A stretch of DNA of 64,000 nucleotides, from NCBI GenBank assembly GCA_037957365.1, contig JARHVA010004251.1, forward strand, positions 1,411,001 to 1,475,000, written 5' to 3'. The notes beneath the pieces were generated by a model. That model saw nothing but the letters and a program-made list of their open reading frames with translations. It searched no databases and was not told the origin of the DNA. The stretch comes from Torreya grandis. Taxonomy: Eukaryota > Streptophyta > Pinopsida > Cupressales > Taxaceae. Shown piece after piece: positions 34,270-47,089 of this stretch (the first letter of the stretch is position 1; each line of letters starts with the position of its first letter). Both the position numbers and the translations under genes were made by a program.

Positions 34270-34660
34270 AATGTCACACTTTCCATTGCATTATCATGAT
34301 GATTATCCTTTCGAGGAATATTTTTAATAGAGAAGTATTTGAATTAAGCAACTAGACATTGAACTAAATTCTTGTATGAAATTAAGCATTCTTCCTTAGT
34401 TTGGTAGACATCAATGACTTGACTAATGACCAATTATGAATCCCCATAGACCTTAATATATTTTACTTGAAGAGCATGAGATACACAGAGGCCAAGGATA
34501 GGTGCCTCATATTATGTGATATTATTTATGCATGAGAAAATTAATCAATATATAATTGTCATTGTTCACCCAAGTGGAGTGATAAATAAAATTTTGGATC
34601 TAGTGCCTAATGCACATCTAGAACCATCAAAGAACACTGTCCATGTGTTAGAAGTAATGT
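34270..34660 (-). pseudogene. Archaeal-type RNase H (aRH) remnant
   Basis: Minus strand: WTVFFDGSRCALGT, then (one stop) YEAPILGLCVSHALQVKYI, KVYGDS, LVISQVIDVYQTKEECLISY. The catalytic-type residues D (FFDGS), E (YEA) and D (YGDS) are all still present although the frame has stops. In Tat/Ogre elements this second RNase H follows the usual one, as here. Confidence 0.75.
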
Positions 34661-34699
34661 TTTAATCTGTGAAATCATCTCAAAAATTATCATTGATAG

Positions 34700-35440
34700 G
34701 ATTGGTATCTAATAGTAGTTATATTGCCAATTGGTCTGCAATTATTTGCCCCTTTATCAGTTTTTGTAACATGATTTTTAAATTTAATTCTATGAGTAAC
34801 AATACACATTTGGATATATAGCCAAATATATGTGGTTTTGACATAAGAAATTTTGAAGGATCCACTTTTGTAATAACTCGTGTCTCATTATTGATCATAT
34901 AGTGTTGGATCTTTTGTGTAAAAAATACGAGTGTCAAAAAGATTTTTTCCATTGCAAAATAATTTTGTTCATAATCAACAAGTGTATGAATAATTTAGTA
35001 AATAAATCACTATATATGTTTTCATCATGTTGTACCAAGAGTGCACTAAGTGCATGATCGATCATATAATTTTAAAGGAGAAGTGGCCTATCGAATATGG
35101 GTGGTACCAGGATAGGTGGATTCAAAAAGTATTGTTTGAGTGCATTAGATATTTATTGAAATGTAATATCTCATTCAAATTTTGTATCTTTCATAAGTAA
35201 TCTTGTGAATGACTTAGTTGTGCCAGAAAGCAACATTTTACTTGAATTTTTCCCTGTAAAGATCAAAGTTGACTTAAGTTTGTAGGAGAAAACATATATA
35301 TTATAAATTTGAATTTCATTGGATCTACCTCAATGTCAAGTTTGGATATTATAAATCCTAATAATTTATTGGATGAGATACCAAAGACTCATTTACTAGG
35401 ATTTAGTCGTACATTGTATTGTCTCAAATTTTCAAAAATA
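34700..35440 (-). pseudogene. RT-connection and RNase H remnant
   Basis: Minus strand shows LNPPILVPPIFDRPLLL, DHALSALLVQHDEN, then an open stretch (34719-34952) with LVFFTQKIQHYM, TRVITKVDPSKFLMSKP and KGQIIADQLAI. These match the order of the Ty3/gypsy RNase H, ending in the K-G-Q-x-x-A-D-x-L block that precedes the second RNase H. Confidence 0.75.
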
Positions 35441-36060
35441 TATCATAAATCTACTATATGAGTTTTTCACTCTTTTGATCTAGCTAGTAAGTCATGAATA
35501 TATATTCAACTATTTTATGAATTAGATCATGAAAAATATGGGTCATAGGTTGTTGGTATGTTTCTCCAGCATTATTCAATCCAAAAGGCATAACTGTATA
35601 ACAAAAGGTGCCCCATGGTGTGATACAATTTTTTTTTTCTTGATCCTTTTCAGCTATCTTGATTTGATTATAACTGATGAAATCATCCATGAAAGATAGC
35701 ATCTCATATCCTATTATGGATTCTAATATCATATCAATGTTATGTAGGGTAAAGTAACCCTTAGGACTTATTTTATTTAAATGTCTAGAATTGGAACAAC
35801 ATCAAATTTAGCCATGAGGCTTAACAACCATTATAATTTTAGATACCCATTTGAGGTGAAAAATTGGGCAAATTAAGCCTATGTCAAGGATACATTATAT
35901 CTCATATTTGACTAAAATATCTACCTTAGGATGCATTTTTCAAAAAAATTGTCTAACTAGATTTACATCTGGATAGTGTAATTCTATGTATTGCAATTGA
36001 AGGATCAATCCTTGACATATCTGAAGAGAACCAATAAATTTTTTTAGGGAAGTCCTTTAA
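35440..36060 (-). pseudogene. Reverse transcriptase remnant, active site altered
   Basis: Minus strand: SSDMSRIDPSIAIH, MHPKVDILVKYEI, NIDMILESIIGYEMLSFMD, YNQIKIAEKDQEK, TPWGTFCYTVMPFGLNNAGE, then after a frameshift Y-I-H-D at 35491-35502. The family usually has Y-V-D-D, so the first catalytic Asp is His. The stretch 35484-35732 is the longest still-open piece. Several stops lie upstream of it. Confidence 0.85.
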
Positions 36061-36539
36061 AGTCTATCAAATATTTGTATCCTTTTATTTACATAGGTAA
36101 ATATTTAATAATATTATGCAAGGATTATTGTTTGTATCATCATTGAATTCAATTATCTCTTCTTTAAGTAATGTAGATTGATTGGTGGTGTAAGGTGCTT
36201 TAGGTAGGGTGCCATCTATGTCAGTTGGGATATCATCTGAAATGTCTAAAATCTCACTAAAGTATGCCTAAGCATTTGTGGAATGAGGAAACATATTATT
36301 ATGATATAAATAATATAAATAATCATATGCCCCTAAGAATTGTAAGAGAGAATCATCGTTAGTGAATTCATCAAAAGTGATTAGATCTATAGAAATAATA
36401 TCATCAATAAGGTCAGGGTACATAATTAAGAGTGTGAAGATATGGTTTATTGTATTATCTATTAGTGTAATAGGTGGAAAAAACACTATATGTTGAGAAG
36501 TATGGTGATAAGACTTAACATTAGATGTGTTATCCTTAT

Positions 36540-36710
36540 ATCTGAGTCCATGTGTACCTTTTTGATCATATGCCTCAATAGGATTAACAATTCCTTGTTC
36601 ATGTTTTTTGAGGCCTTGTGTTATGTATCCCATTTTTTTAAAATATTTTATTATAAAAATAAAAGTACATTTATTATCATGTATGCCCAAGGTGTCTATG
36701 GGAGTCATAT
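36540..36710 (-). pseudogene. G-patch-like segment between protease and RT
   Basis: Within an open stretch (36268-36708) the minus strand reads YFKKMGYITQGLKKHEQGIV followed by NPIEAYDQKGTHGL. This fits the G-patch pattern (K-M-G-[YW]-x2-G-x-G-L-G-K...G) with the glycine of the second G-x-G replaced by Gln-Gly and the Gly of L-G-K by Lys. A G-patch after protease is known from some retroviruses and some plant Ty3/gypsy elements; its role is RNA binding. Confidence 0.6.
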
Positions 36711-36839
36711 GTGAATTCTAAAAAGTATATTGTATATGTATTGTATACAAATCCATGTGAGGAATATAGTTGTGTATAGGTTAATATTTGAATGGTTCAT
36801 GATCCATACGGTATGTGTATATATAAAATTTGTTAAAAA

Positions 36840-37145
36840 AATTTAAACATGCATGAAAATTTGATGGGACTATGCGCATATCATGAATTTAAGGTCTTTT
36901 AGGAAAAATATTGTAAATAAGATCATTGGGCACAATTTGACATATTTTAAGTAGTGTTTTAGGTCCCAATATAAAATTTAGTGTTATCTGACCCAAAAAT
37001 TTTGATGGAATATTATAAAATCCTTATATGTTCATATCATAATGATCTAAATCATTAGAATGTATATTAAGAATTTAGATAAAATAGATATTACAAATGT
37101 TTAACCCTGATCCATTGTCAACTAACACTCACTTGATACCCACAT
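36840..37145 (-). pseudogene. Aspartic protease remnant
   Basis: Minus strand: VLVDNGSGLNICN, then FLGQITLNFILGPKT, LKICQIVPNDLIYNIF and IHDMRIVPSNFHACL, in the order of a Ty3/gypsy protease; the D-N-G-S form of the active-site loop is common in Tat elements. Just upstream SFEKEDLPPKH.IDQHLPLYI corresponds to the usual pre-protease linker. Stops interrupt it. Confidence 0.7.
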
Positions 37146-38329
37146 CATTAATTTACAATTGGATGTAAAGAGGTAGATGTTGATCTATGATGTGTTTAGG
37201 TGGGAGATCTTCTTTTTCAAAGGAAATATTTGATTTTATAAGCAACATAAGTTGGCTCATTTGTACTTGGTACCCTATTGTCATGGAGTGTTGCATATAA
37301 GACATCTTTGTATGTGTCAGAATGTTGCAAAAGCTCTAAAATGGAAATTTTGAATGGAAGAAGGACACTAATATGATCAAAAAATATATATCCATGTGTT
37401 TTACTAACCTACCACACTTCAGGACCCCTTGTGGACATCATAACATAGACCGCAGGGTCTATTATGAGCATAAAGATAGTAGTAGAGTGAGATAGTAGCT
37501 ATATGGGTAGGGTCAAAATGTAGGAGGGATAAGAGAAACCAGTGATGTTATCTTATGTCTAGTAGTAATAGGTAAGGAATCAAAGTGGACCAAATAGAAA
37601 AAGGCATCTACAAGATATTTGATAATTTTTAGTGATGTGTTATTTCTCTTATGTATTATATCCTCTATGTGTGTAATGATATGTGGCTTGATTGAATTAC
37701 ACATAAGAGAAAAATAACATGCTAGAGAGATTATGAAACTTTTCATAATAAATTAATAAATAACATATATCATTATTATCATGATTAGACAATTTGTTTT
37801 TTAAATTAGAAGATATAGGGATCTAAAAACTCAATATGAGGTTTTAGAAGGTTGGAAACATAAACCCTAAATATAGGCTAGGGTTAGGGCACTATTCAAA
37901 GTAAGTAGGGTTCATCAAATGATTTACCTTTTTCAGGATTATGGAATGTAAACTTAGGTTAATAAATAACTGAGTAATAAATTATAAAATAAAATACTAT
38001 AGTATCAACACCCACTGATTTGCACAATAATTGATTTATTTGAATATTCTATAAATATAAATGAATTAGAAAAGGTGTACTTAGCTAGAAAATATTACTA
38101 AGATGGACAAGTGGCAAGATGAGAAGTGATTTAAGAGTAGTGTAGGGTGTCTCTAGCAGAGAATGGGTATCATAACAATGTTTGGATAATATTATGACCC
38201 TCTTTTCTAGTAGTGTATTGTGCTATAGACCTTCTATGCAGTGCTAATGACCTTATGCAAATGAAGCAATGAAATTTTGGGCAAAAATTCACTATATTTT
38301 GGGAAGCCTATATTTATGTGACTGAGACT

Positions 38330-39175
38330 TATATCATCATCTATTCTATGCTTTGACTACTTTCACTATGAAACCTTAAGCCTCCATGCTTGGTAGGGTT
38401 TTGATAAACACAAGTAAAAGGAGAGTGGCATTAGTAGGTTAGGTTTTGTGTGACCTCAACACCCTATGTGATAAGCATTTCCTACATACCAATACCTCGA
38501 AAGGGGATCAAGCCCGATGTAGTTCTCCCAATCTAAGTGCTAGTGTAAATGAGACTGATGTCAGCATGCATGAATATGAATGCCAATTTGAATGTTTTGA
38601 GTTTGAATTGAGACTGTAAACCTAAATAAAATTGATCTATGGGTTGTTGTAGATGAATGTATGTAGAAATAGGGGTAAATAGTTGTCAATAACCTTAATT
38701 TGCACAATTGTTTCTGATCTTACTCATGATAATTTCCATCTAGGGGATAAATGAATGAGAGTGGTCTTTATATAGTGTTTTGATGCTTGTTGAGACATTA
38801 AATGAATCTAGGCTGACCCTAAGATACTCTAAGAAGTGGAATGATATTTGTTAAGGCAAGGGAAGTTAAGGGTCAATAGTGTTTCCCCCTTTTCTAATAG
38901 CACACTACACTATAGACTAATGGGGTTGTGTTATTGTCCAGGTGACTGGCAGCTACAAAAAAGGATTGAGGATGCCTAAGTGGTGGCTCAATGTAGTTAT
39001 TTGTATATTTGGACATGAACTAGACATGCATAAAAGCTAGAAAAAGATCAAAAGAGGCCCTAAAATAGGTCTATGGCTAAGCTAAGGATAGGGTGGTCTC
39101 AGGTGACATTCATTATATTAAAATGACATTTTATATGACTACATAAGGTCACCAAATACCACTTGTTATTATTGT
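38330..39175 (-). repeat. Repeat-family copy (likely LTR/leader of the Tat-like element)
   Basis: Shares a colinear series with 61,280-62,060: cctcaacacc, ggggatcaagcccgatgta, ttgtagatgaatgtatgtag, aaataggtctatggctaag, ggtggtctcaggtgacatt. It lies upstream of the gag/protease region in the element's sense. Confidence 0.65.
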
Positions 39176-39316
39176 AATATCCATAATATAAATCCTTTTT
39201 ATCCTGATGAAGGATCACAAGTAATGATATAGAATTTTGAACAATAAAGAGAAACATGGTCATTCCAAAGTTATAATATTGATTTGCATAGACTGTGAAA
39301 GCATAATTTTTTTAAT

Positions 39317-40071
<755 letters not shown>

Positions 40072-40079
40072 TAGTTGAA

Positions 40080-42845
40080 ATATGCAAACCCTTAAAATTG
40101 TTACAACTAATTATATATAAATAAGCTAGTTATACATAATTTTTTTCCATGATTAATAGAAATAGCCATTTATTTTATTTAAAACAAATTTTTATACAAA
40201 AATTAGTTGATAAAAAATATTTGTGTGCATGTGTGTGTGTGTGTGTTTTACGTATATCAAGGACTTTTAATTGATTAACAAATTGTTTGTCTAATACATC
40301 TAATTCAAATATCTAAGATTCTTATCTAAATCCAATGAGCATTAATCTTATATAGGACTTATATAATTAAATTATGAAATAAAAATCGTATCCAAATTAT
40401 AACTAAGTTGGTATAAAAATAAAAATAAAATAGTAAAAAACATGATCTATGTATGAATTCAATTTATTTTATATAGATATACATTTAATGCAAAGAATTT
40501 AAAGCAGTCATATAGAAGTTGTATAAGCTATATACAATGATTTTATGTGTGAATTACTCATTTTATATATGCACATAAATAGGCTATGAATGATTAAATA
40601 ATTGAGGCTTTCGAAGTCCATAATGTATTAAGTTTAGGGATTTCGAAAAAACTTAAAAACTAAAATGTTTTTTCAAAATACCTAATCTTCATAGGATACA
40701 AATACTTAACCTTGGATTAATGATCTATAAATATTTTTTGAGTTTTATTTTGTGCATTTAATTGATATTATTTATAATAAATTGAAAATCAGAATGTCCT
40801 CTTTTGAAACAAGAAAACATCTCAAGTTATTGCATATATGTTTGGAGTCATGGTATCTTATATTTCAAAAAAGAAAAAACTCCTTAAAGGTAAAGAGATT
40901 ATATTAAGATTTTAATTTGAGACTTTTTTTTTCCAATTTTAAATTTCACATGTCCAATATGTTTGATTATTGGACCCTTTAAAAATCTGTAACCTTTGAT
41001 AAAAAAAAATGATATTGCATGTGTTGCTTTATTTTTTTTATGCTTAGGGAGTGGATATATAAGAGGTGGAGTTTATTTTTTGGAGGTATAAGTAACTCTC
41101 ATCATGTTTCATAATGTCAAAAATTGATACAAGGACTTGAGGCTACCTTAAAGTTGGAAGTGTCAAAAATATATGTTAATTCACACAATGAGGTCTTTAT
41201 CAACTAAATGACAACTAAAAATAATTGTAGGAAAGCCCATTTCATACAACTGAGATCTTGGGATAAATATGTATAAATTTCATTTGTTTGATGTACAATA
41301 ATAAATCTAGATGTAATTTAAAGTAGGATTAGGGTTTTATTTTAACACTTCATAATAAAATGAAAAACTTGCAAGGCATCTCGATAAGGGAATTATAAGG
41401 TGCTGAATAATAGAGTTGGTTGAACCAAGTGGATGGCGTAGGAAAATTTATAATTCTAATACCCTAAAACATAGAGAGAAAACATAAATTAATGTAGGCA
41501 ACATCTAAATGTAGACATATAATAATATTTTATGTCTTTTGATATTGAACTCCCTTTTATTTTCTAAATTGGTAAGATTGTTCTTATGTTTGTGGTTTTC
41601 TATTATTTTTATAATCATCATTTTGATTTTGATGTTTTAAAAGTCATATTATGATCATGAAATAATTTAAAGTTTTAGGGCCAATTAGTGTTTTAAAATT
41701 AAATTTATAAATGTGGAATGAATTAAAGTTACTTCCTTTGGATATCATGTTGGTTCGTTATTTTTTTAGCTTTAGATATTATGTATTTTTATTATGTAAA
41801 TATGAAATTGATTAAATTTTTAAACTTCATTGATTCCATGATAATGTTCTTATAAATTATAAATGTGAGTTGTTTTGTACTATTATATTTGGTTTTACAA
41901 TTGTGTATATATTTTTATTTCCAAAGCATTTTATATGGATTTTTGGGAAAGCATGTAAACTAAGTGATCTAAAATTCAAATATAGTATGTTAGCCCTCTG
42001 AGCTAACTAATTTAACTATTCATATTTACGTATTAAAATCTTAAAATACATTTTTTAATGAAAATTCACATAAAATTATTAGTTAGGAAGGTGCATGAAT
42101 ATCTTAGAATTCATGAAAAGTCTCAGAGTGATTCAAAAACTTTGGGAACAACTCTCTATTTTTATATAGATATGGTGCCATATATTTTCATAAAAAACCC
42201 ACCATGCCTTTTTAAAAATACACTACAATGATATCGTTGGTTATCGTAACATTATCTAACTTAAGTCCAAACAAGTAATGGTTGTAAAATGGCTTGTTTG
42301 TGTAATTTCTAACAATTCAACCCATATCCTAAGTGGATTATGTACCTCTTATTACAAAATTATTATATAAATATAGGCCTTTGGGATAGGTAAAATCATT
42401 CAATATAATTTGGGTTCAACATTACATTTTTAAGTTTAGAGCTTAAAATGTGGTGTTTCGTTGTTCTTTTTGTTTATGTTGATTATTATGAGTTGATAAT
42501 TATTTAAGAGTAGTTGTAAGAAATGCAAAGCATTGTGTAGGCATTTGAATTTTTTTGAATTGTAAATTTATCCATGAAGGCCACATTATGATGTTGAACA
42601 TGTACTTTAGAATGATATAGTGGAATGAAGATAAGTAAGCACCTCGCTCTACTAGAGTTTTCTCATCTTGATTTTCTCCAAGATATATTTGTGTAATTTA
42701 TTTTATGTGTTCTTCTTAATCACATTTTATTTTATATACATTTTAGTATATCACTTAATAAAAAAAATTCCTACATAAATTAAGGCCTAACAATAAGCAA
42801 ATAATAATTTATGTGTTAGGCGTTTGAAAATGATTCATATTGATG
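40080..42845. other. AT-rich DNA; right end probably the 5' LTR of the plus-strand Ty3/gypsy element
   Basis: No coding was seen. A short (GT)n tract lies at about 40,229-40,247. By position, sequence before 42,846 should continue into the last few bases of an LTR at 49,556-49,566. A TATA-like tatataaata (42364-42373) followed by a U/T-rich stretch would suit an LTR promoter. The LTR start was not found. Confidence 0.4.
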
Positions 42846-42851
42846 AATTAT
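42846..42851. other. Target-site duplication, left (aattat)
   Basis: aattat also occurs at 49556-49561, immediately outside the opposite LTR end. Six bases is one more than usual; a chance extra match is possible. Confidence 0.6.
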
Positions 42852-44390
42852 TGATCTAAAATGGTTATATTATGCGAACTCTCATTATTTCACCAATTCT
42901 GAATACTTAACAACTTGTTCTTCATTTTTTGTAATTTAAATTAAAATTTGGATTTATAATTAAAAATTATATTATAATTGATTAGAAACATCAATTAAAT
43001 GAAAAAAATATAGAAAATGGCAAACCCAAGTTGATAATGGATTTCACCCCTATTGGGCTACATCTGTAGATCTAAAAAGTAATTAAACCGTTCTATTAAT
43101 TATGAAAAATAAATTTCTATACAATATTTACATCAAAATATTCACTTTGGTCTAAACAATGTCTACCTCTACCTCTAATAAGTCTCGAGAAACCACTAGT
43201 TTTCTCTCTCTAAGAGTCTTATTCCTTTAAATGTTTATACTTGTTTTATTTCCTTTACAAAGGGTTAAAAACATACATTTCAAATGTAATATTGGGTCTT
43301 TTATAATGTTTCCAAGATTTTTTCTTCATTGGTTAAATCCTCATCTTTTTATCCAACACTTTGGGGTTCAAATCCCCCTTCCAATGCCTTGTTTTAGGCT
43401 TAAAGACCAAGTTTTAAAGCATATATAGCATATTGTTTGCTATAATTACCAAAAATAGATGTATCACACTTGTTAAGGCATAAAAATGGATCATGGGAGG
43501 TTGTAGGGTTGATCCCCATGCCCCATGATATGATTTTGGATAACCCTTTATCACATTTTATGGGTTTAGTCCCACATGCATTGGGATGAAAGACAAATAG
43601 AGGTTTAAATATAAATTCCTCCACCTTGTTAATCAGTCAATAATCCATCCATTAATCCCACATTCGTTGGAAGTTGAAACAAATAGGGGTTTAAAAATAA
43701 ACCTTATTACCTTGTAACTCAATAAAGATACCATGTGATGCTCAAAAATTGGTCTTGGTGCTTAGCTTCTATCTAGAAGGTTGTCATGTGGTGTCTGAGA
43801 CTCCACCATTTTTATCAAGCACTAGTCCTTTGTTAACTATGGAAATTTAATCCCACATGGATTGTGTTGAGGCATGCAATAAGGTTTATATGAAAAATCA
43901 CCACCATTGAGTAGTGAGAAAATGTGGCAGGGCCCCCCTCCTTGCAAAAAGAGGACCCCATCAACTGATGAGCCCAAAGCCAGTAAATAACATGGGCCCC
44001 AAGTGAAAATAGGTACATTATCAAAGACTGGAGACCAAAAAAATAAACAAAACTATTTGATTTATCTCTACTATGTGTCACCATATGGTTGGTCCATGTG
44101 TTAGGATTTAATTGGTCCACTTGGAATCCTATACATTCTAATTAGCATGATGATGTCATCTTTGTACCTTATATATATATATATATATTTTACCTTGTTT
44201 GGCTTCAGATTTAGTAGGCCATAAATTTTTCATAGATGTAGAAATGATTCCATTTAAACTATGTTTGATACATCTCAAAAATATCTTCAATGTGTAAGTA
44301 GTTGCAGTAGAATTTGAGACCATCTAATTGGATAAGTTGTGGGGATCCTCCTGGATCACTCCTCCCCAGTAATTAGCTTTTGGACCACCA
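42852..44390 (-). repeat. 3' LTR of the chromovirus-like element
   Basis: Colinear with 48047-49555 from tgatct.aaatgg to the ggggatcctcct.gatcact block and a final acca. About 1539 bp. Contains a tRNA-like segment with A-box tggttaaatcc (43330) and B-box ggttcaaatcc (43365-43375), and a (TA)9 tract near 44,170. Confidence 0.85.
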
Positions 44391-44419
44391 AAATTCTAGT
44401 TTTATTTTAAAAATAAGTG

Positions 44420-44690
44420 AGGGTATAAATCCATCACTTTTACAACTTCCATCCATCATATTTTTCTTGGATACATTCCTTTTAGACCCACATGAAGGTA
44501 TTTCACATCACCCCTTCTTGAAGTCCTCACCTTCCTATCAATAATAACATATTCCTGTAACTCATCAATATATTTAGGAGTAAAATCATCAATATAAAGA
44601 ACCTGAACACTTTCACCTTGATCCATGATCATATGAGGCTCATATAGTTTCAAGTTTTCAACATGTAAAATATAATACATCTGCATGTAA
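44420..44690 (-). pseudogene. C-terminal chromodomain-like tail
   Basis: Minus strand 44456-44686 is open: FHV-type start (LHVENLKLYEP), then DDFTPKYIDELQEYVIIDRK and TSRRGDVKYLHVGLKG. In chromoviruses this place holds a chromodomain that directs integration to heterochromatin; the L-D-R/I-D-R start and the W-K-G-like end (here VGLKG) are visible, the aromatic cage is not convincing. Confidence 0.6.
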
Positions 44691-44899
44691 AGTGATAATT
44701 CTAATAAAAAATCATTATTACCAATCTTTTTTCAAAATCTTAAATGGACCATACCTGATTGGTTTGATATTTATACCTTCACCTTTGAAGAATTATTTAC
44801 TAATTTTTAGATAAAATAGAATACCAATTTGTAAGTGATGATCAACCCAATGCTTTTCATGCCTATCCTTATATTTGGCTTGGCTCTTTTCTAATTTCC

Positions 44900-45690
44900 C
44901 TTGGACAGCTTGATGAACTTATTGGATCTTCTAGATGAACCTCTTTATTTTATTTGTATATTTATGTCCATTTGCCACAAATTCTTATCTTAAAAGTGAA
45001 GTCTAAGGGGGAATTAGGAAAATAACCAAATCAAGTATCAAAAGGATATTTTTATGTAGAAGAAAGTATGACATGATTGTAAGCATGTTGCACATAATGT
45101 AACCATTGTTCTATTGACCACTTTTGTTTGACCATCAAATTGTGGATAAAAGGTAGTGTTATTATTTTTTGTGTGTGCATAAAGTCCCATAAATATTACC
45201 AAATATTCCCAATAAATTGATAATCCTAATAAGATACAATAGATGTGGATGAACCAAAATGAACCCAAACATTGTTGAGGAATAAATATGCAATTTACTT
45301 GCTTGTTATCTATTTTTTACAGGCCACTAATATACACATTTTTATAAATCTATCTATAACCACATATAAATATTCATGTTTTTTTTAAATTTTCATACGT
45401 AATCCTCCTAAAAATTCCATAGAAACACTTTCCCATTGATGGGTTGGTATAGGAAGTAGTGTATACGATCCCAACTTCCTATTACTAGTCTTTCTAGTGG
45501 TACAAATAATGCAACCCTTTACATACTTAGATAAATTTTCATACATTTGAGGTTAATAAAAATATATTTTTAATTGTGAAACTATTTTTCCAATGAAAAA
45601 ATGACCATCAACAAGATAATTATTTTCTTTCTTAATCACATGAACTCTTTCATCTTGTGGAAGGCAAATTTTACCTAGATGATAAAGTAA
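44900..45690 (-). pseudogene. Integrase remnant
   Basis: Minus strand: ICLPQDERVHVIKKE, GHF, YVKGCIICTTRKTSNRK, then SMEFLGGLRM, LYVVIDRF-like block, and in the open stretch 45038-45268 NNNTTFYPQFDGQTKVVNRT. The second His and both Cys of the zinc motif are kept, the first His is not. The first core Asp (usually MDF) reads MEF and the second catalytic Asp is not found, so it is dead. Confidence 0.8.
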
Positions 45691-46540
45691 TCCATCATAT
45701 AAGTGATAGTCTAATTAATTTACTTGATTTCCATGAGTTAAATATTCATATACATCGTTTAAATGATCATATTTATAATATTATTCTTTATAACTTTGAT
45801 GCATCAAAAAACCATGTTGAAAAATAATAGATGCAATAATAGGAGGGCTTGAAAGCATATCAACAACCTTATTTTATGTACCATTTTAATACCTGATCAT
45901 GACATGGAATTGATGAAAAACACCCATCCAATGAAAGTTCCTTGATTTTTGTATATTTTACTATGATTGGAGATATTATAAAGGTTGGTGATCCATATGT
46001 ATTATTATCTCTTTGCCCATTAAATAATGTTTCCATTTTTTTACACTTTGTACTAAAGCATAAAACTCTTTATCATAAGTAGGATAATTACTTACCACAC
46101 TTGTGAAGGTTTAAAAATGGTAACAAACATGTTTTAAATTTTACATCAGAATGACACCCATGGCATAATCGCTTGTATTAGTTTAAATCTCAAATGGCTA
46201 ATGTAAATCTAGAAGTTCTAAGATTGGGTTTATGCTTATGTTTTCTTTCAATGTGTCAAAAGATTTTTGGTATTCTCCTCCCCACTGAAAGACCTATTTA
46301 GTACTTGTCAAAGCATGCAGAGGAGATGCAATAAATGAAAAATTAGAAATAAAATTCCTCAAATATTGGATTGCCCCAAGGAATATTATAACTTCTATAA
46401 AATTAATAGGTTTAGGCCATTTTATAATGGCTTCAATTTTAGCATGATCAATTTTCAATTTACCATCTCGTAATACATATCCTACATAGACCAACAATGT
46501 TTTACCAAATTTGCATTTAGACATATTTAAGTATAATTTA
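45690..46540 (-). pseudogene. RT C-terminal part and RNase H remnant
   Basis: The open stretch 46294-46524 has KCKFGKTLLVYVGYVLRDGK, LKIDHAKIEAIIKWPKP, FLGAIQYLRNFI and PLHALTS, the conserved RT-to-RNase H connection. Downstream, with stops, FQWGGEYQKSFDTLKE, NTSDYAMGVILM (usual first RNase H Asp is Asn), [20 protein letters not shown] and HMDHQPL follow in the expected order. Confidence 0.85.
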
Positions 46541-46559
46541 TCCTTTTTTAATGTATCTA

Positions 46560-47085
46560 AGACTCTCCTAATGTGTTAAATTTTTTTTTCCTAACCTTTA
46601 ATAAAAATCAAAATATCATCTAATCAGATTATAAAAAAATCATCTATGAATTGCTGAAATACATCTTCATAACTCATAGGAAGGTGTTGGGTGTATTATA
46701 AAGCATGAAGGGCATAACCATCCATTCAAAAATACCTTAGTTTTAAAAGTAGTTTTCCAAATATCACCTTCGTTAGTCCTAACTTGGTGATAACCACTTC
46801 TTATGTCTAACTTGGTGAAATAAACAACATTTTTTAAATGATCTAATAGATCATCAATACAAGGAAGAGGGTAGCATTTTTCACCATTATCTTGTTAAAT
46901 GCTTAGAAATCCATGAATATTCACCAAGTTCCATATTTATTTGTCACCAAATTAATTGGCAAGCCACATGAAGAATTGATTGGATGAATGACCCATTTCT
47001 CAAGAAACTCTTTAACTTTATGCTTGATTTCTTCATTTTCCATCATGGAAAACCTATACATGTCAATGTTAGGAAGAGGTGCATC
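46560..47085 (-). pseudogene. Reverse transcriptase remnant
   Basis: Minus strand pieces: EIKHKVKEFLEKWVIHP, INSSCGLPINLVTNKYGTW, LPCIDDLLDHLKNVVYFTKL-like block in shifted frames, DVFQQFIDD, then L-D-D after a stop where the Tyr of Y-L-D-D should be. At least two frameshifts. Both active-site Asp codons survive. Confidence 0.8.
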
Positions 47086-47089
47086 TTGA

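Larger units (their letters stand above)
33700..39175 (-). mobile_element. Decayed Tat/Ogre-like Ty3/gypsy element (minus strand)
   Basis: Reading down the minus strand from about 37.75 kb: end of gag-like region, protease, G-patch, reverse transcriptase, RNase H, a second archaeal-type RNase H, integrase zinc-binding region. The additional RNase H is the known hallmark of the Tat/Ogre clade. All domains carry stops and frameshifts. The segment 38,330-39,175 upstream of gag recurs at 61.08-62.06 kb and is probably LTR or leader. The 3' LTR was not delimited. Confidence 0.8.

Noticed and set aside
43330..43375. A true tRNA gene
   Set aside because: Only box A and box B-like words are present; no cloverleaf with acceptor stem could be drawn, and the copy lies in an LTR.
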